A stretch of DNA of 64,000 bases, taken from positions 18,981-82,980 of the forward strand of contig JACMPM010000053.1 in assembly GCA_014377485.1 (NCBI GenBank), in the 5' to 3' direction. Each line of letters starts with the position of its first letter. Within the stretch, counting starts at the first letter, position 1. The notes under the pieces were generated by a model that did not search any database, had not been told where the DNA came from, and worked only from the letters and a program-made list of their open reading frames with translations. A program made the position numbers and the translations under genes. Positions 1 to 8,375 of this stretch are shown here, piece by piece. This stretch comes from Bacteriovorax sp. Lineage in GTDB: Bacteria; Bdellovibrionota; Bacteriovoracia; Bacteriovoracales; Bacteriovoracaceae.

Positions 1-2
1 GG

Positions 3-371
3 CCTTCAAAAGAGCAGGTAGAAAAAGACTTGTTGATGACTAATCTCCAGGCCGAGAAAAAAAGCTTGGAAGAAAAATACAGAGCTCAGGTTTTGGAGCT
101 TAAAAAAATGGAGCAAAAACTCAAGTTTACAACTGCTCAATTGGAAGAATCCCAAAAACGTAAAGCACAGCCAGCCGTTGCGTCTACCAAGAGTAATGAG
201 ACCTATATTAAACAGCTAGAAAATGCCAATGCGAGGATTACTGAAGCCAATAATGAAGTTACCGAGAAGAAAAAAGAAGCTATTAAACTAAAACAAGAAA
301 ACACACTTCTAGCTTCAAAAGTGTCCGAACTTGAAAAAAAACTAGGTAATAGTGAGAAAAAAGCAGCTTAA
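3..371 (+). CDS. Coiled-coil protein, C-terminal part (cut by window edge)
   Basis: The reading frame is open from the first bases of the window, so the gene begins upstream and only about 122 C-terminal residues are visible. The in-frame TTG/ATG codons near position 30-36 are not needed as starts. The translation is almost entirely heptad-like, rich in E, K, Q and A with regularly spaced L/I/V, and it ends in a lysine/alanine tail. This is a long helical coiled coil with no catalytic motif. No function can be assigned. It could be the tail of a structural, chemotaxis-like or SMC-like protein, but only the tail is here. Confidence 0.6.
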   Translation, partial: PSKEQVEKDLLMTNLQAEKKSLEEKYRAQVLELKKMEQKLKFTTAQLEESQKRKAQPAVASTKSNETYIKQLENANARITEANNEVTEKKKEAIKLKQENTLLASKVSELEKKLGNSEKKAA

Positions 372-430
372 TTCAAATTTTTCTTGTCAGTCTAAGGCAA
401 TTTGAGTAAAAATCATTTCTACAAAACGAC

Positions 431-513
431 GCCCTGCTGGTGAAATTGGCAGACACGCCAGACTTAGGATCTGGTGCGCAAGCGTGGGGGTTCAAGTCCC
501 TCGCAGGGCACCA
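431..513 (+). tRNA. tRNA-Leu, anticodon UAG, CCA encoded
   Basis: The acceptor stem GCCCTGC pairs exactly with GCAGGGC near the 3' end, followed by A and an encoded CCA. The anticodon stem CCAGA/TCTGG encloses the loop CTTAGGA, which gives anticodon TAG (reads CUN, mainly CUA). The long variable arm between anticodon and T arms and the T loop TTCAAGT are typical of a class II leucine tRNA. The gene stands alone, followed by an AT-rich non-coding stretch. Confidence 0.95.
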
Positions 514-936
514 TTCTTTTTTTAACTATCTACATTACAAAGTTTTTTTTAAATCATTTCTTATTGTTAAGATCAAAATAGAATTTTTTTTTCAAGAAAA
601 TTTCAAATCAAAATAAGATCAGACGAAAAATCGTTAGCTATTTAAGGATACCGTAATAATTTTTTTATTTCTGTATCTTTGAATTAAGTTTAAACATGGG
701 AAGTTCAAAAGAGTTGGTAGTCTCAAAGAAGTTTTACTTCACTATACTCAGCACTTTTAACATCACCATTACAAATCATTAAGATATTATTTACAATCTT
801 TATGTTCTTGTTTCCTCTAGAGTAATTTTAAGTCTAGCTAAAGAAAAAAAATTTACATAGGACCTATAATTTCTTTAGAAATTGATGTAGGTTCAGCTTC
901 ATATTTTTAGCTTTTTAAATCTAGAATGAGGAAGGA
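514..936. other. AT-rich intergenic region, no gene seen
   Basis: About 420 bases of very AT-rich DNA lie between the tRNA and the hybrid kinase. There is no open frame with codon structure, no convincing hairpin with a T tract and no repeat. The last bases (about 926-934, AGGAAGGA) are the ribosome-binding site of the kinase gene. Any promoter for that gene must lie here, but no consensus-like pair stands out. Confidence 0.5.
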
Positions 937-2985
937 ATGACTTTTTTACAGAATATGGTGAATTCATCTGAATTCCTCTCTGGCGGCGGAGAGATGGGAG
1001 CACTGATTCGCACCACTGATTGGAGCTTGACTCCCGTTGGATCGCCTGAAAGCTGGCCTAATTCACTTAAAAATCTCATACGTATGATGCTCGATAATGG
1101 CTCGCCCATGTATGTGGCCTGGGGAAGTGAACACACTCAATTTTACAATGATGCTTTTAAGTCTATTCTCGGTGCAGATAAGCATCCTTCAGCTTTGGGA
1201 GTAGATACCAAGCAAACATTCAATGAAGCCTGGAGAATTATAGAGCTAATTTTCGCAGAAGTTATGAAAGGAAAAGCCGTCTCTTATGAAGAGCGTTTAC
1301 TGCCTTTTTTTCGAAATGGTTCAAGAGAAGATTGTTATTTTAATCTTTCATTTAGTCCTCTTCGTGAAGATTCGGGAAAGTTAGTCGGAGTAATGGCCAT
1401 TTTCCATGATGTCACTGATCAGATGTCTTTTAGAAAATACACAGAAGAAAGTGAACAACGATATCGCCTACTGGCGGATACCATTCCTCATATGATGTGG
1501 ACTTCAACGCCTGATGGAAAAGTTAACTACGCAAATGAGCCATGTCTGCAATATACCGGCATGACTTCTCAAAAAAAATATAGCGAGGGTTGGATTCAAG
1601 CTGTTCATCCGTATGATCTACCTACAGTTTCTAGAGCATGGCTCACAAGTATGAAAACCGGGAAACCCTTTAAAGAAGAATACCGAATTAGAAAAGTCGA
1701 CGGAGAGTATCGTTGGTTTTTAGGAAAAGTACTTCCGATAAAAAATAAATTTAATGAAATTTTATATTGGAATGGAACAGCCACTGATATTGAAGATTAT
1801 AAAAGAATTGAAAGAGAACTTGAAACTGCTAAAGAAAATGCTGAAAATGCCAATGCTACTAAAACGGCTTTTTTAGCGAATATGAGTCATGAAATTCGAA
1901 CTCCTCTAGGGGCCATCTTGGGGTTCAGTGAGCTTTTAAAAAGTGCAAATCTAGTGCATGAGTTACGCGATCAATACATAGAAACGATTAGCCGGAATGG
2001 ACAAAGTTTAACTCGAATTATTGATGATATTTTGGATCTTGCTAAAGTTGAAGCGGGAAGACTTGATATCGAACATATCGATTTTCCACTTTTTGATTTA
2101 CTAACTGAAGTCATAAATCTTTTAGCTGGAAAGGCAAACCAAAAAGGAATTTATCTCACACTCACAATTGATCAAAATGTTCCTAAGAATATTTATTCAG
2201 ATCCAACCAGGCTTCGCCAAATATTTATTAATATAATCGGCAATGCGGTGAAGTTTACAGATATGGGTGGAGTCGATGTTCGTGTAAAATCTAAACAGCA
2301 ACATGATGGCACACTAGGACTGACAGTTGAAGTGAGTGACACTGGACGTGGATTAACTGAAGAACAAAAAAATCGTCTATTTGTGCCTTTCACTCAAGCA
2401 GACAATACAACAACTCGTCAATTTGGTGGAACTGGTTTAGGACTTGCACTATCTAAGAGACTTTCAGAAGCGCTGGGCGGAACAATCACAATCGATAGAT
2501 TTGAAAAAGATAGAGGATGCACATTCATAGTAAGTTTTGTTGCGTTGGTTGGAAAAGATGGATTAGATAAGGTTAAAACTTTATCTGATTGTTTTTGTCC
2601 TTCCAAAGATCTTCCTTTAAAGGGACTTCATGTTCTCTTTGCTGATGATTCTCCAGATAATCAATTTCTCATAGAGCATTTTCTTACCATTAATGGAGCT
2701 GAAGTGAGTCTTGCAAGCGATGGCAGTGAAGCGGTAGATAAGGCGCTAGCTGGAAATTACAATTTGGTCCTGATGGATATTCAAATGCCAAAGATGGATG
2801 GTTATCAAGCGACAAAAGTTTTATTGAAACGTGGGTATAAAACTCCGATCATTGCTCTTACTGCTCATGCTATGGCAGAAGAAAGAGAAAGAACTAAAGC
2901 TGTTGGCTTTTTAGGACATCTGACCAAGCCTTTCAACTTTACCGATCTTCTTCAAACAATTGTCAGTCTCGCTGTTGTAAATTAA
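937..2985 (+). CDS. Hybrid sensor histidine kinase (PAS-PAS-HisKA-HATPase-REC)
   Basis: A 682-residue cytosolic hybrid kinase with no signal peptide or membrane segment. Residues about 20-165 form a first PAS-like domain. Residues about 170-290 form a second PAS domain of the PAS_3 type (WxxxVHPxD and YRIRKxDGEYRW). The dimerisation/phosphoacceptor helix follows with NMSHEIRTPL, His318. The ATPase has an N box (IIGNAVKFT, about 433-441), a G1 box (DTGRGL, about 468-473) and FGGTGLGLALSKRL (about 496-509). The C-terminal receiver spans about 563-680, with Asp614 in LMDIQMP as the phosphoacceptor and Lys664 in TKPF. ATG is preceded by a strong AGGAAGGA. No output gene is adjacent, so the signal (probably intracellular) and target are unknown. 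Confidence 0.92.
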   Translation: MTFLQNMVNSSEFLSGGGEMGALIRTTDWSLTPVGSPESWPNSLKNLIRMMLDNGSPMYVAWGSEHTQFYNDAFKSILGADKHPSALGVDTKQTFNEAWRIIELIFAEVMKGKAVSYEERLLPFFRNGSREDCYFNLSFSPLREDSGKLVGVMAIFHDVTDQMSFRKYTEESEQRYRLLADTIPHMMWTSTPDGKVNYANEPCLQYTGMTSQKKYSEGWIQAVHPYDLPTVSRAWLTSMKTGKPFKEEYRIRKVDGEYRWFLGKVLPIKNKFNEILYWNGTATDIEDYKRIERELETAKENAENANATKTAFLANMSHEIRTPLGAILGFSELLKSANLVHELRDQYIETISRNGQSLTRIIDDILDLAKVEAGRLDIEHIDFPLFDLLTEVINLLAGKANQKGIYLTLTIDQNVPKNIYSDPTRLRQIFINIIGNAVKFTDMGGVDVRVKSKQQHDGTLGLTVEVSDTGRGLTEEQKNRLFVPFTQADNTTTRQFGGTGLGLALSKRLSEALGGTITIDRFEKDRGCTFIVSFVALVGKDGLDKVKTLSDCFCPSKDLPLKGLHVLFADDSPDNQFLIEHFLTINGAEVSLASDGSEAVDKALAGNYNLVLMDIQMPKMDGYQATKVLLKRGYKTPIIALTAHAMAEERERTKAVGFLGHLTKPFNFTDLLQTIVSLAVVN

Positions 2986-3068
2986 GAAAAAATTTAAAGC
3001 TCCTTCAATTAAATTGGTTTACATTAGAATAATTGCAATAAACTAATATTTTTGAATAGGAAGCAGCA

Positions 3069-3450
3069 TTGGAAAAATCTCGTGAACTCGCTAGTGAGTA
3101 TCCCGATGTTTTACCTGCGACCATTAAGACTGCTGTTGAATTTTAAATCATCTCAGCTTAAATGCAAACGGCTCACATCCGGTCGATTTCATTTACTGAT
3201 AAAAAAAAATGTAACACTCGCAAGAATGACTCAATTTGTGGAAGTCTTGGAAAAAGAAGAATTCGAAAAAAGAATGGAAGATCCTAAAGATCGCCGTGGA
3301 ATGTTGGTCGAATTAACTGATAAAGGCGTTTTTAAAGTCAATGAGATCATGCTTCATTATCTCTCTCGGCTAACAAACTTCACTAAAGTATTAACGACTG
3401 AAGAACGTAACCTGTTTCATTTCCTGATGGAAAAAATCCAATCTGGTTAA
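3069..3450 (+). pseudogene. Degraded MarR-family regulator
   Basis: The frame ending at 3450 contains a recognisable MarR C-terminal half: RMTQFVEVLEKEEF, then RMEDPKDRRGMLVELTDKG, the classic wing motif (DPxDRRxxxVxLTxxG), and a C-terminal helix. The part before it is not a good winged-helix: the recognition-helix region between SGRFHLL and VTLARMT is missing. Upstream, better coding sense sits in another frame (from the TTG at 3069, ending in a stop near 3145). The simplest reading is a gene broken by at least one frameshift plus a small deletion. A short functional protein cannot be excluded. Confidence 0.55.
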
Positions 3451-3572
3451 GCTTCTAATAATAGAAAATAATTTACTCTATCAACCTTATTTAGTTATTT
3501 CAAAATTCTATAAAATCTTCACTAATTTTTTGTAAAACAGCTAGGCGTTTTTTGCCGATTCTGTCGATCATT

Positions 3573-3601
3573 TTGACACTAATTTGGATCTACTGTTCAA
3601 T
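3573..3601 (+). promoter_or_regulatory. Sigma70-like promoter of the pilus operon
   Basis: A perfect -35 hexamer TTGACA (3573-3578) is separated by 17 bases from TTCAAT (3596-3601), a 4/6 match to TATAAT. It lies about 140 bases upstream of the first pilin-like gene and predicts a 5' leader of about 130 bases that contains the hairpins at 3622-3677. It is assigned from sequence only. Confidence 0.5.
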
Positions 3602-3621
3602 TGATATACGGCCTCATTAAG

Positions 3622-3677
3622 GTCTAACGGCTAAAGCATGGTCGTTAGGTAAAATTTCAAGTGGCACGAAAGGTGCC
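3622..3677 (+). promoter_or_regulatory. Structured 5' leader of the pilus operon (two hairpins)
   Basis: Two successive hairpins lie between the predicted promoter and the first pilin gene. The first pairs GTCTAACG (3622-3629) with CGTTAGGT (3643-3650), 8 pairs with two G-U, over a 13-base loop. The second pairs GGCAC (3663-3667) with GTGCC (3673-3677) over the loop GAAAG. Neither has a T tract, so they do not look like a terminator. The sequence does not match the c-di-GMP (GEMM) class I consensus that I know. It may stabilise the mRNA, act as a cis-regulatory element, or mean nothing. Confidence 0.35.
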
Positions 3678-3739
3678 TTATAGAACAGCAGAACTATTTA
3701 AAACAGTTTCAAATCACATACAAAATCCAGGGAGCATCT

Positions 3740-4210
3740 ATGAAAAAATTATTATTAGCTACTACGTTTTTAGCTTTAGCATCTACTTCGTTTGCAGCTA
3801 CAACCGGTTCTTTATTACTTCAAGGAACTGTTGCTCAGAAAATTAGCTTAGTAGTTACTTCACAATCTATTGCTTCTACTCTAGATCTCTCAACTTCACA
3901 GACAGATTTAGTTGTTGCATCAGTAAATGAGCAATCTAACTCAAAGACAGGTTATAAAATGACAATTTCATCTGCAAATTTAAGTAAGATTAAAAGAACG
4001 GATGGAGCTGATGTTCTTTCATACACTATGAAATATAATGGATCTGCTGTAGGGCTTTCTTCAGCTGGTGGAACAACAATTACTAATTCAGCTGGAACTT
4101 CTGTAAATTTAAATAAGAGCGTATCAATTAGCTATACCGGTGTAGCTGCTGAATCTATGGTTGAAGGTACATACGCTGATACAGTGACTTTTACTATCGC
4201 AGCCAACTAA
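3740..4210 (+). CDS. Archaic chaperone-usher pilus subunit (pilin-like), copy 1
   Basis: A 156-residue exported protein with a clear signal peptide (MKKLLLATTFLALASTSFAA). The mature part is almost all beta-prone, Ser/Thr-rich, without cysteine, and ends in ADTVTFTIAAN, the GTYxDTVTxTI-type last strand of CsuA/B and spore-coat-U subunits that docks into the chaperone and usher. The start is supported by GGGAG upstream. It heads an operon with a second near-copy (4243-4713), a short subunit, chaperone, usher and tip protein. It is probably one of the two main shaft subunits. Confidence 0.8.
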   Translation: MKKLLLATTFLALASTSFAATTGSLLLQGTVAQKISLVVTSQSIASTLDLSTSQTDLVVASVNEQSNSKTGYKMTISSANLSKIKRTDGADVLSYTMKYNGSAVGLSSAGGTTITNSAGTSVNLNKSVSISYTGVAAESMVEGTYADTVTFTIAAN

Positions 4211-4242
4211 TCTAAAAAGAAAAAATTATCAAGACGAGAGTG

Positions 4243-4713
4243 ATGAAGAAATTATTGGCAGGAGCAACGATCTTATTAATGACGACTAGCTCGTTTGCGG
4301 CAACAACAGGAACTTTGTTGCTTCAAGGGTTAGTGGCTCAAAAGATAAGTGTTTTTGTAACTTCGCAAGCAATTGCTTCAACTCTCGACCTATCTACTTC
4401 ACAGACTGATTTAGTCGTAGCTACTATGAATGAAAAATCAAATTCAAAGTCCGGTTATAAAATGACAATTTCATCTGCAAACTTGAGCAAACTTAAGCGA
4501 ACTGACGGCTTAGAAATTCTTTCATATACGATGAAATATAATGGATCCGCGGTGGCCCTTTCGTCGGCTGCTGGTTCGACCATTACTAACTCATCTGCTT
4601 CTTCAGTAAATGTTAATAGAAATGTTTCAATTAGCTACACAGGTATTTCCGCTGAATTAATGGTCGAAGGGACTTATGCTGATACAGTGACTTTCACAAT
4701 CGCCGCTAATTAA
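4243..4713 (+). CDS. Archaic chaperone-usher pilus subunit (pilin-like), copy 2
   Basis: A tandem paralogue of the preceding gene, 33 bases downstream. The signal peptide (MKKLLAGATILLMTTSSFAA) has diverged, but the mature protein is largely identical in blocks such as STLDLSTSQTDLVVA, KMTISSANLS and ADTVTFTIAAN. I prefer the ATG at 4243 to the GTG one codon earlier because it gives the normal MKK signal start. Many differences are synonymous, so this is an older duplication kept under selection, not a fresh copy. It is probably a second shaft or adaptor subunit polymerised by the same chaperone and usher. Confidence 0.78.
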   Translation: MKKLLAGATILLMTTSSFAATTGTLLLQGLVAQKISVFVTSQAIASTLDLSTSQTDLVVATMNEKSNSKSGYKMTISSANLSKLKRTDGLEILSYTMKYNGSAVALSSAAGSTITNSSASSVNVNRNVSISYTGISAELMVEGTYADTVTFTIAAN

Positions 4714-4776
4714 TTAGTATCGCTAGCATTCCTCATATACGCTAAAGTCTGTCAGGTATTTAGCCGATAAGCCTAA

Positions 4777-5142
4777 ATGAAAAAAAACTTATTTTTCAGC
4801 TTATTGTTTGTAATTCAAAGTTTGAGTTTAGAGCTTAAAGCAGAATCACGCTCAACGCTCTTTCTTCGAGCCTATGTACCGGGTTCTATTAGCACTAATA
4901 TCAAAGAAATGAAGTTAAGTGCCACTCAATCCCTATGGTTGTTTTCTAGTCTGTCGAATTCACGCTACCCAAGAGAAAGTCAAAAATTTGAAGTTGAGGG
5001 ACTTGATCAAGCTGGTCTCGAAGGTCATATCAAAAAAGTTGTTGGAACTGATCATACTATTCAATATGAAGTCCTAATCACTCGTTTAAAATTTTCATTG
5101 GCTCCTAATAAGCCAATATTTTTAAAAATATCCGCAAATTAG
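4777..5142 (+). CDS. Minor pilus subunit-like secreted protein
   Basis: A 121-residue protein with a signal peptide (about 1-22, ending KAE). The mature protein starts RSTLFLRAYVPGSIS, the same pattern as the TGSLLLQGTVAQKIS start of the two pilins, and it ends in IFLKISAN like their TFTIAAN. It lacks the middle third of those proteins. It lies between the pilins and the chaperone. The position and matching termini suggest a small or divergent subunit such as an adaptor or terminator. I do not recognise a named family. Confidence 0.6.
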   Translation: MKKNLFFSLLFVIQSLSLELKAESRSTLFLRAYVPGSISTNIKEMKLSATQSLWLFSSLSNSRYPRESQKFEVEGLDQAGLEGHIKKVVGTDHTIQYEVLITRLKFSLAPNKPIFLKISAN

Positions 5143-5203
5143 CTTTTCCCTCTATTCTTTTCTAGATAAGATTAATAGGACTTTAACAAGGCAGTTTCAA
5201 GGA

Positions 5204-5938
5204 ATGAAGCGAACACTCTTTTTACTTATCATAAGTTTTTCTAGCTTTCTTTTTAGTTTAAATTCTTACGCGTTCAAATTCTCTCCAATGTCTTCATCGA
5301 TTGGAGTGAAGGGCAATGATAGTAGCGCGCTTTATTTTTTGGAAAACGACACCGATCAATCTATTGCTGTCCAGGTTAATTTAGTTAAGCGAGAAATGGA
5401 CATAAATGGTGTAGAGAGCAATCCCAAAATTTCAAATGAGCTTACTCTATATCCTACACAGCTGATAATTCCACCTAACGAAAAACGTTCAGTGAAAGTT
5501 GCGTGGGTTGGAAAAGAATTACCGACGAAGGAATTAGCCTACCGCCTGATTGCAGAACAATTGCCAATTGAATTAGAAAAAAATAAAAATAAAAAAGCCA
5601 GCATTAAAGTTTTACTTCGTTATGTAGCTGCTCTTTACGTGAAGGCAGAAGATTACAGTTCTGATATCAAAGTTGCGGAAGTTAAAAATGTAGAAAAGAA
5701 AATTTCAATCTTAATTGAAAATGTCGGTAAAAAACATCAAGTATTGGCGAATCTTAACTTAAAATTTATTGATGAAAAGAAGAAAAAAGAAATACTACTT
5801 ACTGTCGATGACTTAAAAGGAATGAGCGGTGAAAATGTTTTAGCGGATTCAAAGCGCATTTTTATTTTCCCTATGACTGGAAAGTTCTCTGAAATTAGTT
5901 CAACCGATAAGGTGAAAATTAGTTTTGATAAAGATTAA
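5204..5938 (+). CDS. PapD-like periplasmic pilus chaperone
   Basis: A 244-residue exported protein (signal about 1-23, ending SYA). Domain 1 has the PapD-type Ig fold pattern: LYPTQLIIPPNEKRSVKVAW, where the G1-strand-side sequence follows a proline-rich start, then AYRLIAEQLPIE, matching the YRLxxEQLP region of archaic (CsuC-like) chaperones. Domain 2 follows from about residue 145. It should hold unfolded subunits by donor-strand complementation and deliver them to the usher encoded next, whose reading frame overlaps this one by 14 bases, indicating coupled translation. Confidence 0.85.
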   Translation: MKRTLFLLIISFSSFLFSLNSYAFKFSPMSSSIGVKGNDSSALYFLENDTDQSIAVQVNLVKREMDINGVESNPKISNELTLYPTQLIIPPNEKRSVKVAWVGKELPTKELAYRLIAEQLPIELEKNKNKKASIKVLLRYVAALYVKAEDYSSDIKVAEVKNVEKKISILIENVGKKHQVLANLNLKFIDEKKKKEILLTVDDLKGMSGENVLADSKRIFIFPMTGKFSEISSTDKVKISFDKD

Positions 5939-8375
5939 TCCAATTCTTCTTTTTTCCTTTTTGAGTTTAGTCATGACTCCTGTGATCAAGGCCCGTGCCG
6001 AAACACCGGATGATCTTTTTAAAAAAGTTTTTGGGAAAAACCAGGAAATAAAAAAAATAGTTATTGATGCCACCCTCGGGGATTTTTATCTGGGTGAAGT
6101 CGCAGTTTCCATTATGGGTGAAAAAATTCTATCGCTATCTGGTACTGATCTTGAAAAAATTTTACACGATAAAATTCGCGAAGAAAAAATTCCACTTTAT
6201 ACATTTGGAGCGACTGAGGTTTCACCAGCTAAGCTTCCTTTTAAGATTAATTATTTTCCATCAGAATTAAGGGTTGCTTTAGAATTATCTCCCAACGATT
6301 TGAAGCCTCATGATGCAAATGTTTTTGATGAGTTGATTCCTTATTATTCTAGAAAAGCAGCGGAGCCTGCGTCCTTTAGTTTTGGAACTAATTATAAACT
6401 CGAAGATGTGCAAGTCAGAAATTTAGATTTACCTCAATCGTTTCAAGCCCAGACCGACTCTTTCATGAATATCAAAAGTGTTGCGGCTGAAAATCAAATG
6501 AACTATCTTTCTACCCGCCAAAATAATCAATGGTATCGACAAAATTCTAAATTAACTTACGACCGTCCTAATCGTATGCAGCGACTAGAGATTGGGGATG
6601 TTAATTTTCCGATCATTGGCCTCCAGCAATCACGCTCTATAGGGGGAATCTCTTTTTATCGGGATTTTTCGCTCAATCCTTATCGGGCAACTGGGCCGAC
6701 TTCTTCTTTTGAATATGACGTTGAAACTCGTTCACTAGTTAGAACTTATATAAATAATACTATTTTAAAAACGGAATACATGAATCCAGGGCGGTATTCA
6801 GTGAAGGATATTCCACTGAACAATGGTATTAATAAAATTATCGTAGAGCTCACCGATGATTTTGGAAAAAAGAAAATTCTTATTTTTAATGAAGCCGGCT
6901 CGCTTGATCTACTGGCACCGGGGTTAAATCGTTATTCACTCGCTGCGGGATATCCGTCGACCGATACCGATACTACTAAGCAATATGACGAAAAAAATGG
7001 AGCATTCTTAACTGGTTTTTATCAACATGGATTTAATAAAAATTGGAGTGCTGGTGGTTATGGTCAAGGAAATAAAAATTTTACTTTGCTTGGAACTAAT
7101 AATATTTTAGCGACCCGTTTTGGAAACTGGGCTTTTGATGCTGTTGGGTCAAAGAATAAATTTCACGCCGGTGATGCTGTTCAAGCCACCTATCAGCTCA
7201 ATCTCTTTGGAGCATATTGGTATGATAGTCATACATTAACTACTAAAATTGAATACCGCTCGCCTTGGTTCAATGAAGCGGGTGAAAATTTTGAAAATCG
7301 GTTCGATATTATTACGAGCCTTTCTTATAGCGTTCCACTTTTTGAAAGATTTAATTTGGCACTTGGTGGAAATTATCAAAATCCTAGAATTGGAGACACC
7401 GCTAAATTAGGTTTTGATACGAGTTTGACCGCTAAAGTTTTTCAATCGAGTTCACTTACTTTTTATTGGGCTAGAAATCGCGACGACAATAAGTTGTGGT
7501 CTACACAACTTTATTTTTTCTTGAACATGACATTTGGTGATAGTTCTACTTTTGTTTCTGCTTTTTATGAAAAACAATCTCAAACTAAACGCCTGACGGT
7601 TATTCACGACAATGGGAAACAATTAAATAATTTAAAAATGTCAGCCAGTGTTGATGACAATTCCAGCTCACGAAATGGAGCACTAGATTTGCAGTACAAT
7701 ACGACGCTTGCTGATTTAGGTGCACGTGAAGAAATTATTAATAATAAAGGTCACCAAGCTGGAACTAAAACATCACTTAGATTTTTAAGTTCTTTTGCTT
7801 TTGTGCATAATGGATCGGACTCTGGCTTTTCAATCTCGCGTCCTATCTCTAACAGTTATGTACTTTTTAAACCAAACGAGGGGTGGCGAGGTCAACGCTT
7901 TGGTGTTCAATCAACTAATAGCGGAGACGACTCAAGTTCAGGTCTCTTTGGAGAATCTTTGATTTCCGGTCTTACGCCCTATCAGTACCGCCGTTTACAA
8001 CTTGATCCTAGTCACTTAGAACCAGGTTATATTTTAGGTCAGGAAAGTTTTGTAGTTTATCCGCATTACCGCAGTGGGCATTTATTTGTTGTCGGTAAAT
8101 CGGGATTGTTAGTTTTAAGAGGATTTATAGTTGATAAAGATAAAAAACCTCAGCCGCTTAAAGTTGGCTTTTGGACTTCAACAACGGGAAAGGTCACACC
8201 TTTTTTTACCGGGAGAGAGGGAGAGTTTTTTGTTGAAGGTGTTGAGCCAACAAAAGGTAAAATTCAACTTGATGATGAACAATTTGAAGCGAAAGAAATT
8301 AATTTAGAATCCAGTAAAAAAGGCTTGATTGATATTGGAAATATCGAGCTCCCTTACAAAGAGAGTCGTTTATGA
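5925..8375 (+). CDS. Outer-membrane usher of the pilus
   Basis: An 816-residue exported usher. It probably starts at TTG 5925 inside the end of the chaperone gene; the next ATG (codon 17) would cut the signal peptide NPILLFSFLSLVMTPVIKARA. It has an N-terminal periplasmic domain, then the beta-barrel with an interrupted plug segment (about residues 265-310, with PGRYSVKDIPLNNGINKIIVEL, the typical usher plug pattern), aromatic-rich strands, and a C-terminal Ig-like domain (FFTGREGEFFVEGVEP). It forms the secretion pore and assembly platform for the pilus. Its stop overlaps the tip gene start by 4 bases. Confidence 0.85.
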   Translation: MIKINPILLFSFLSLVMTPVIKARAETPDDLFKKVFGKNQEIKKIVIDATLGDFYLGEVAVSIMGEKILSLSGTDLEKILHDKIREEKIPLYTFGATEVSPAKLPFKINYFPSELRVALELSPNDLKPHDANVFDELIPYYSRKAAEPASFSFGTNYKLEDVQVRNLDLPQSFQAQTDSFMNIKSVAAENQMNYLSTRQNNQWYRQNSKLTYDRPNRMQRLEIGDVNFPIIGLQQSRSIGGISFYRDFSLNPYRATGPTSSFEYDVETRSLVRTYINNTILKTEYMNPGRYSVKDIPLNNGINKIIVELTDDFGKKKILIFNEAGSLDLLAPGLNRYSLAAGYPSTDTDTTKQYDEKNGAFLTGFYQHGFNKNWSAGGYGQGNKNFTLLGTNNILATRFGNWAFDAVGSKNKFHAGDAVQATYQLNLFGAYWYDSHTLTTKIEYRSPWFNEAGENFENRFDIITSLSYSVPLFERFNLALGGNYQNPRIGDTAKLGFDTSLTAKVFQSSSLTFYWARNRDDNKLWSTQLYFFLNMTFGDSSTFVSAFYEKQSQTKRLTVIHDNGKQLNNLKMSASVDDNSSSRNGALDLQYNTTLADLGAREEIINNKGHQAGTKTSLRFLSSFAFVHNGSDSGFSISRPISNSYVLFKPNEGWRGQRFGVQSTNSGDDSSSGLFGESLISGLTPYQYRRLQLDPSHLEPGYILGQESFVVYPHYRSGHLFVVGKSGLLVLRGFIVDKDKKPQPLKVGFWTSTTGKVTPFFTGREGEFFVEGVEPTKGKIQLDDEQFEAKEINLESSKKGLIDIGNIELPYKESRL

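Noticed and set aside
3608..3739. c-di-GMP class I riboswitch before the pilus genes
   Set aside because: The conserved core of that class, as I know it, is not found; only two simple hairpins can be shown.
3661..3846. 61-codon frame over the pilin start
   Set aside because: It overlaps the leader hairpin and the pilin gene in another frame and has no start signal of its own.
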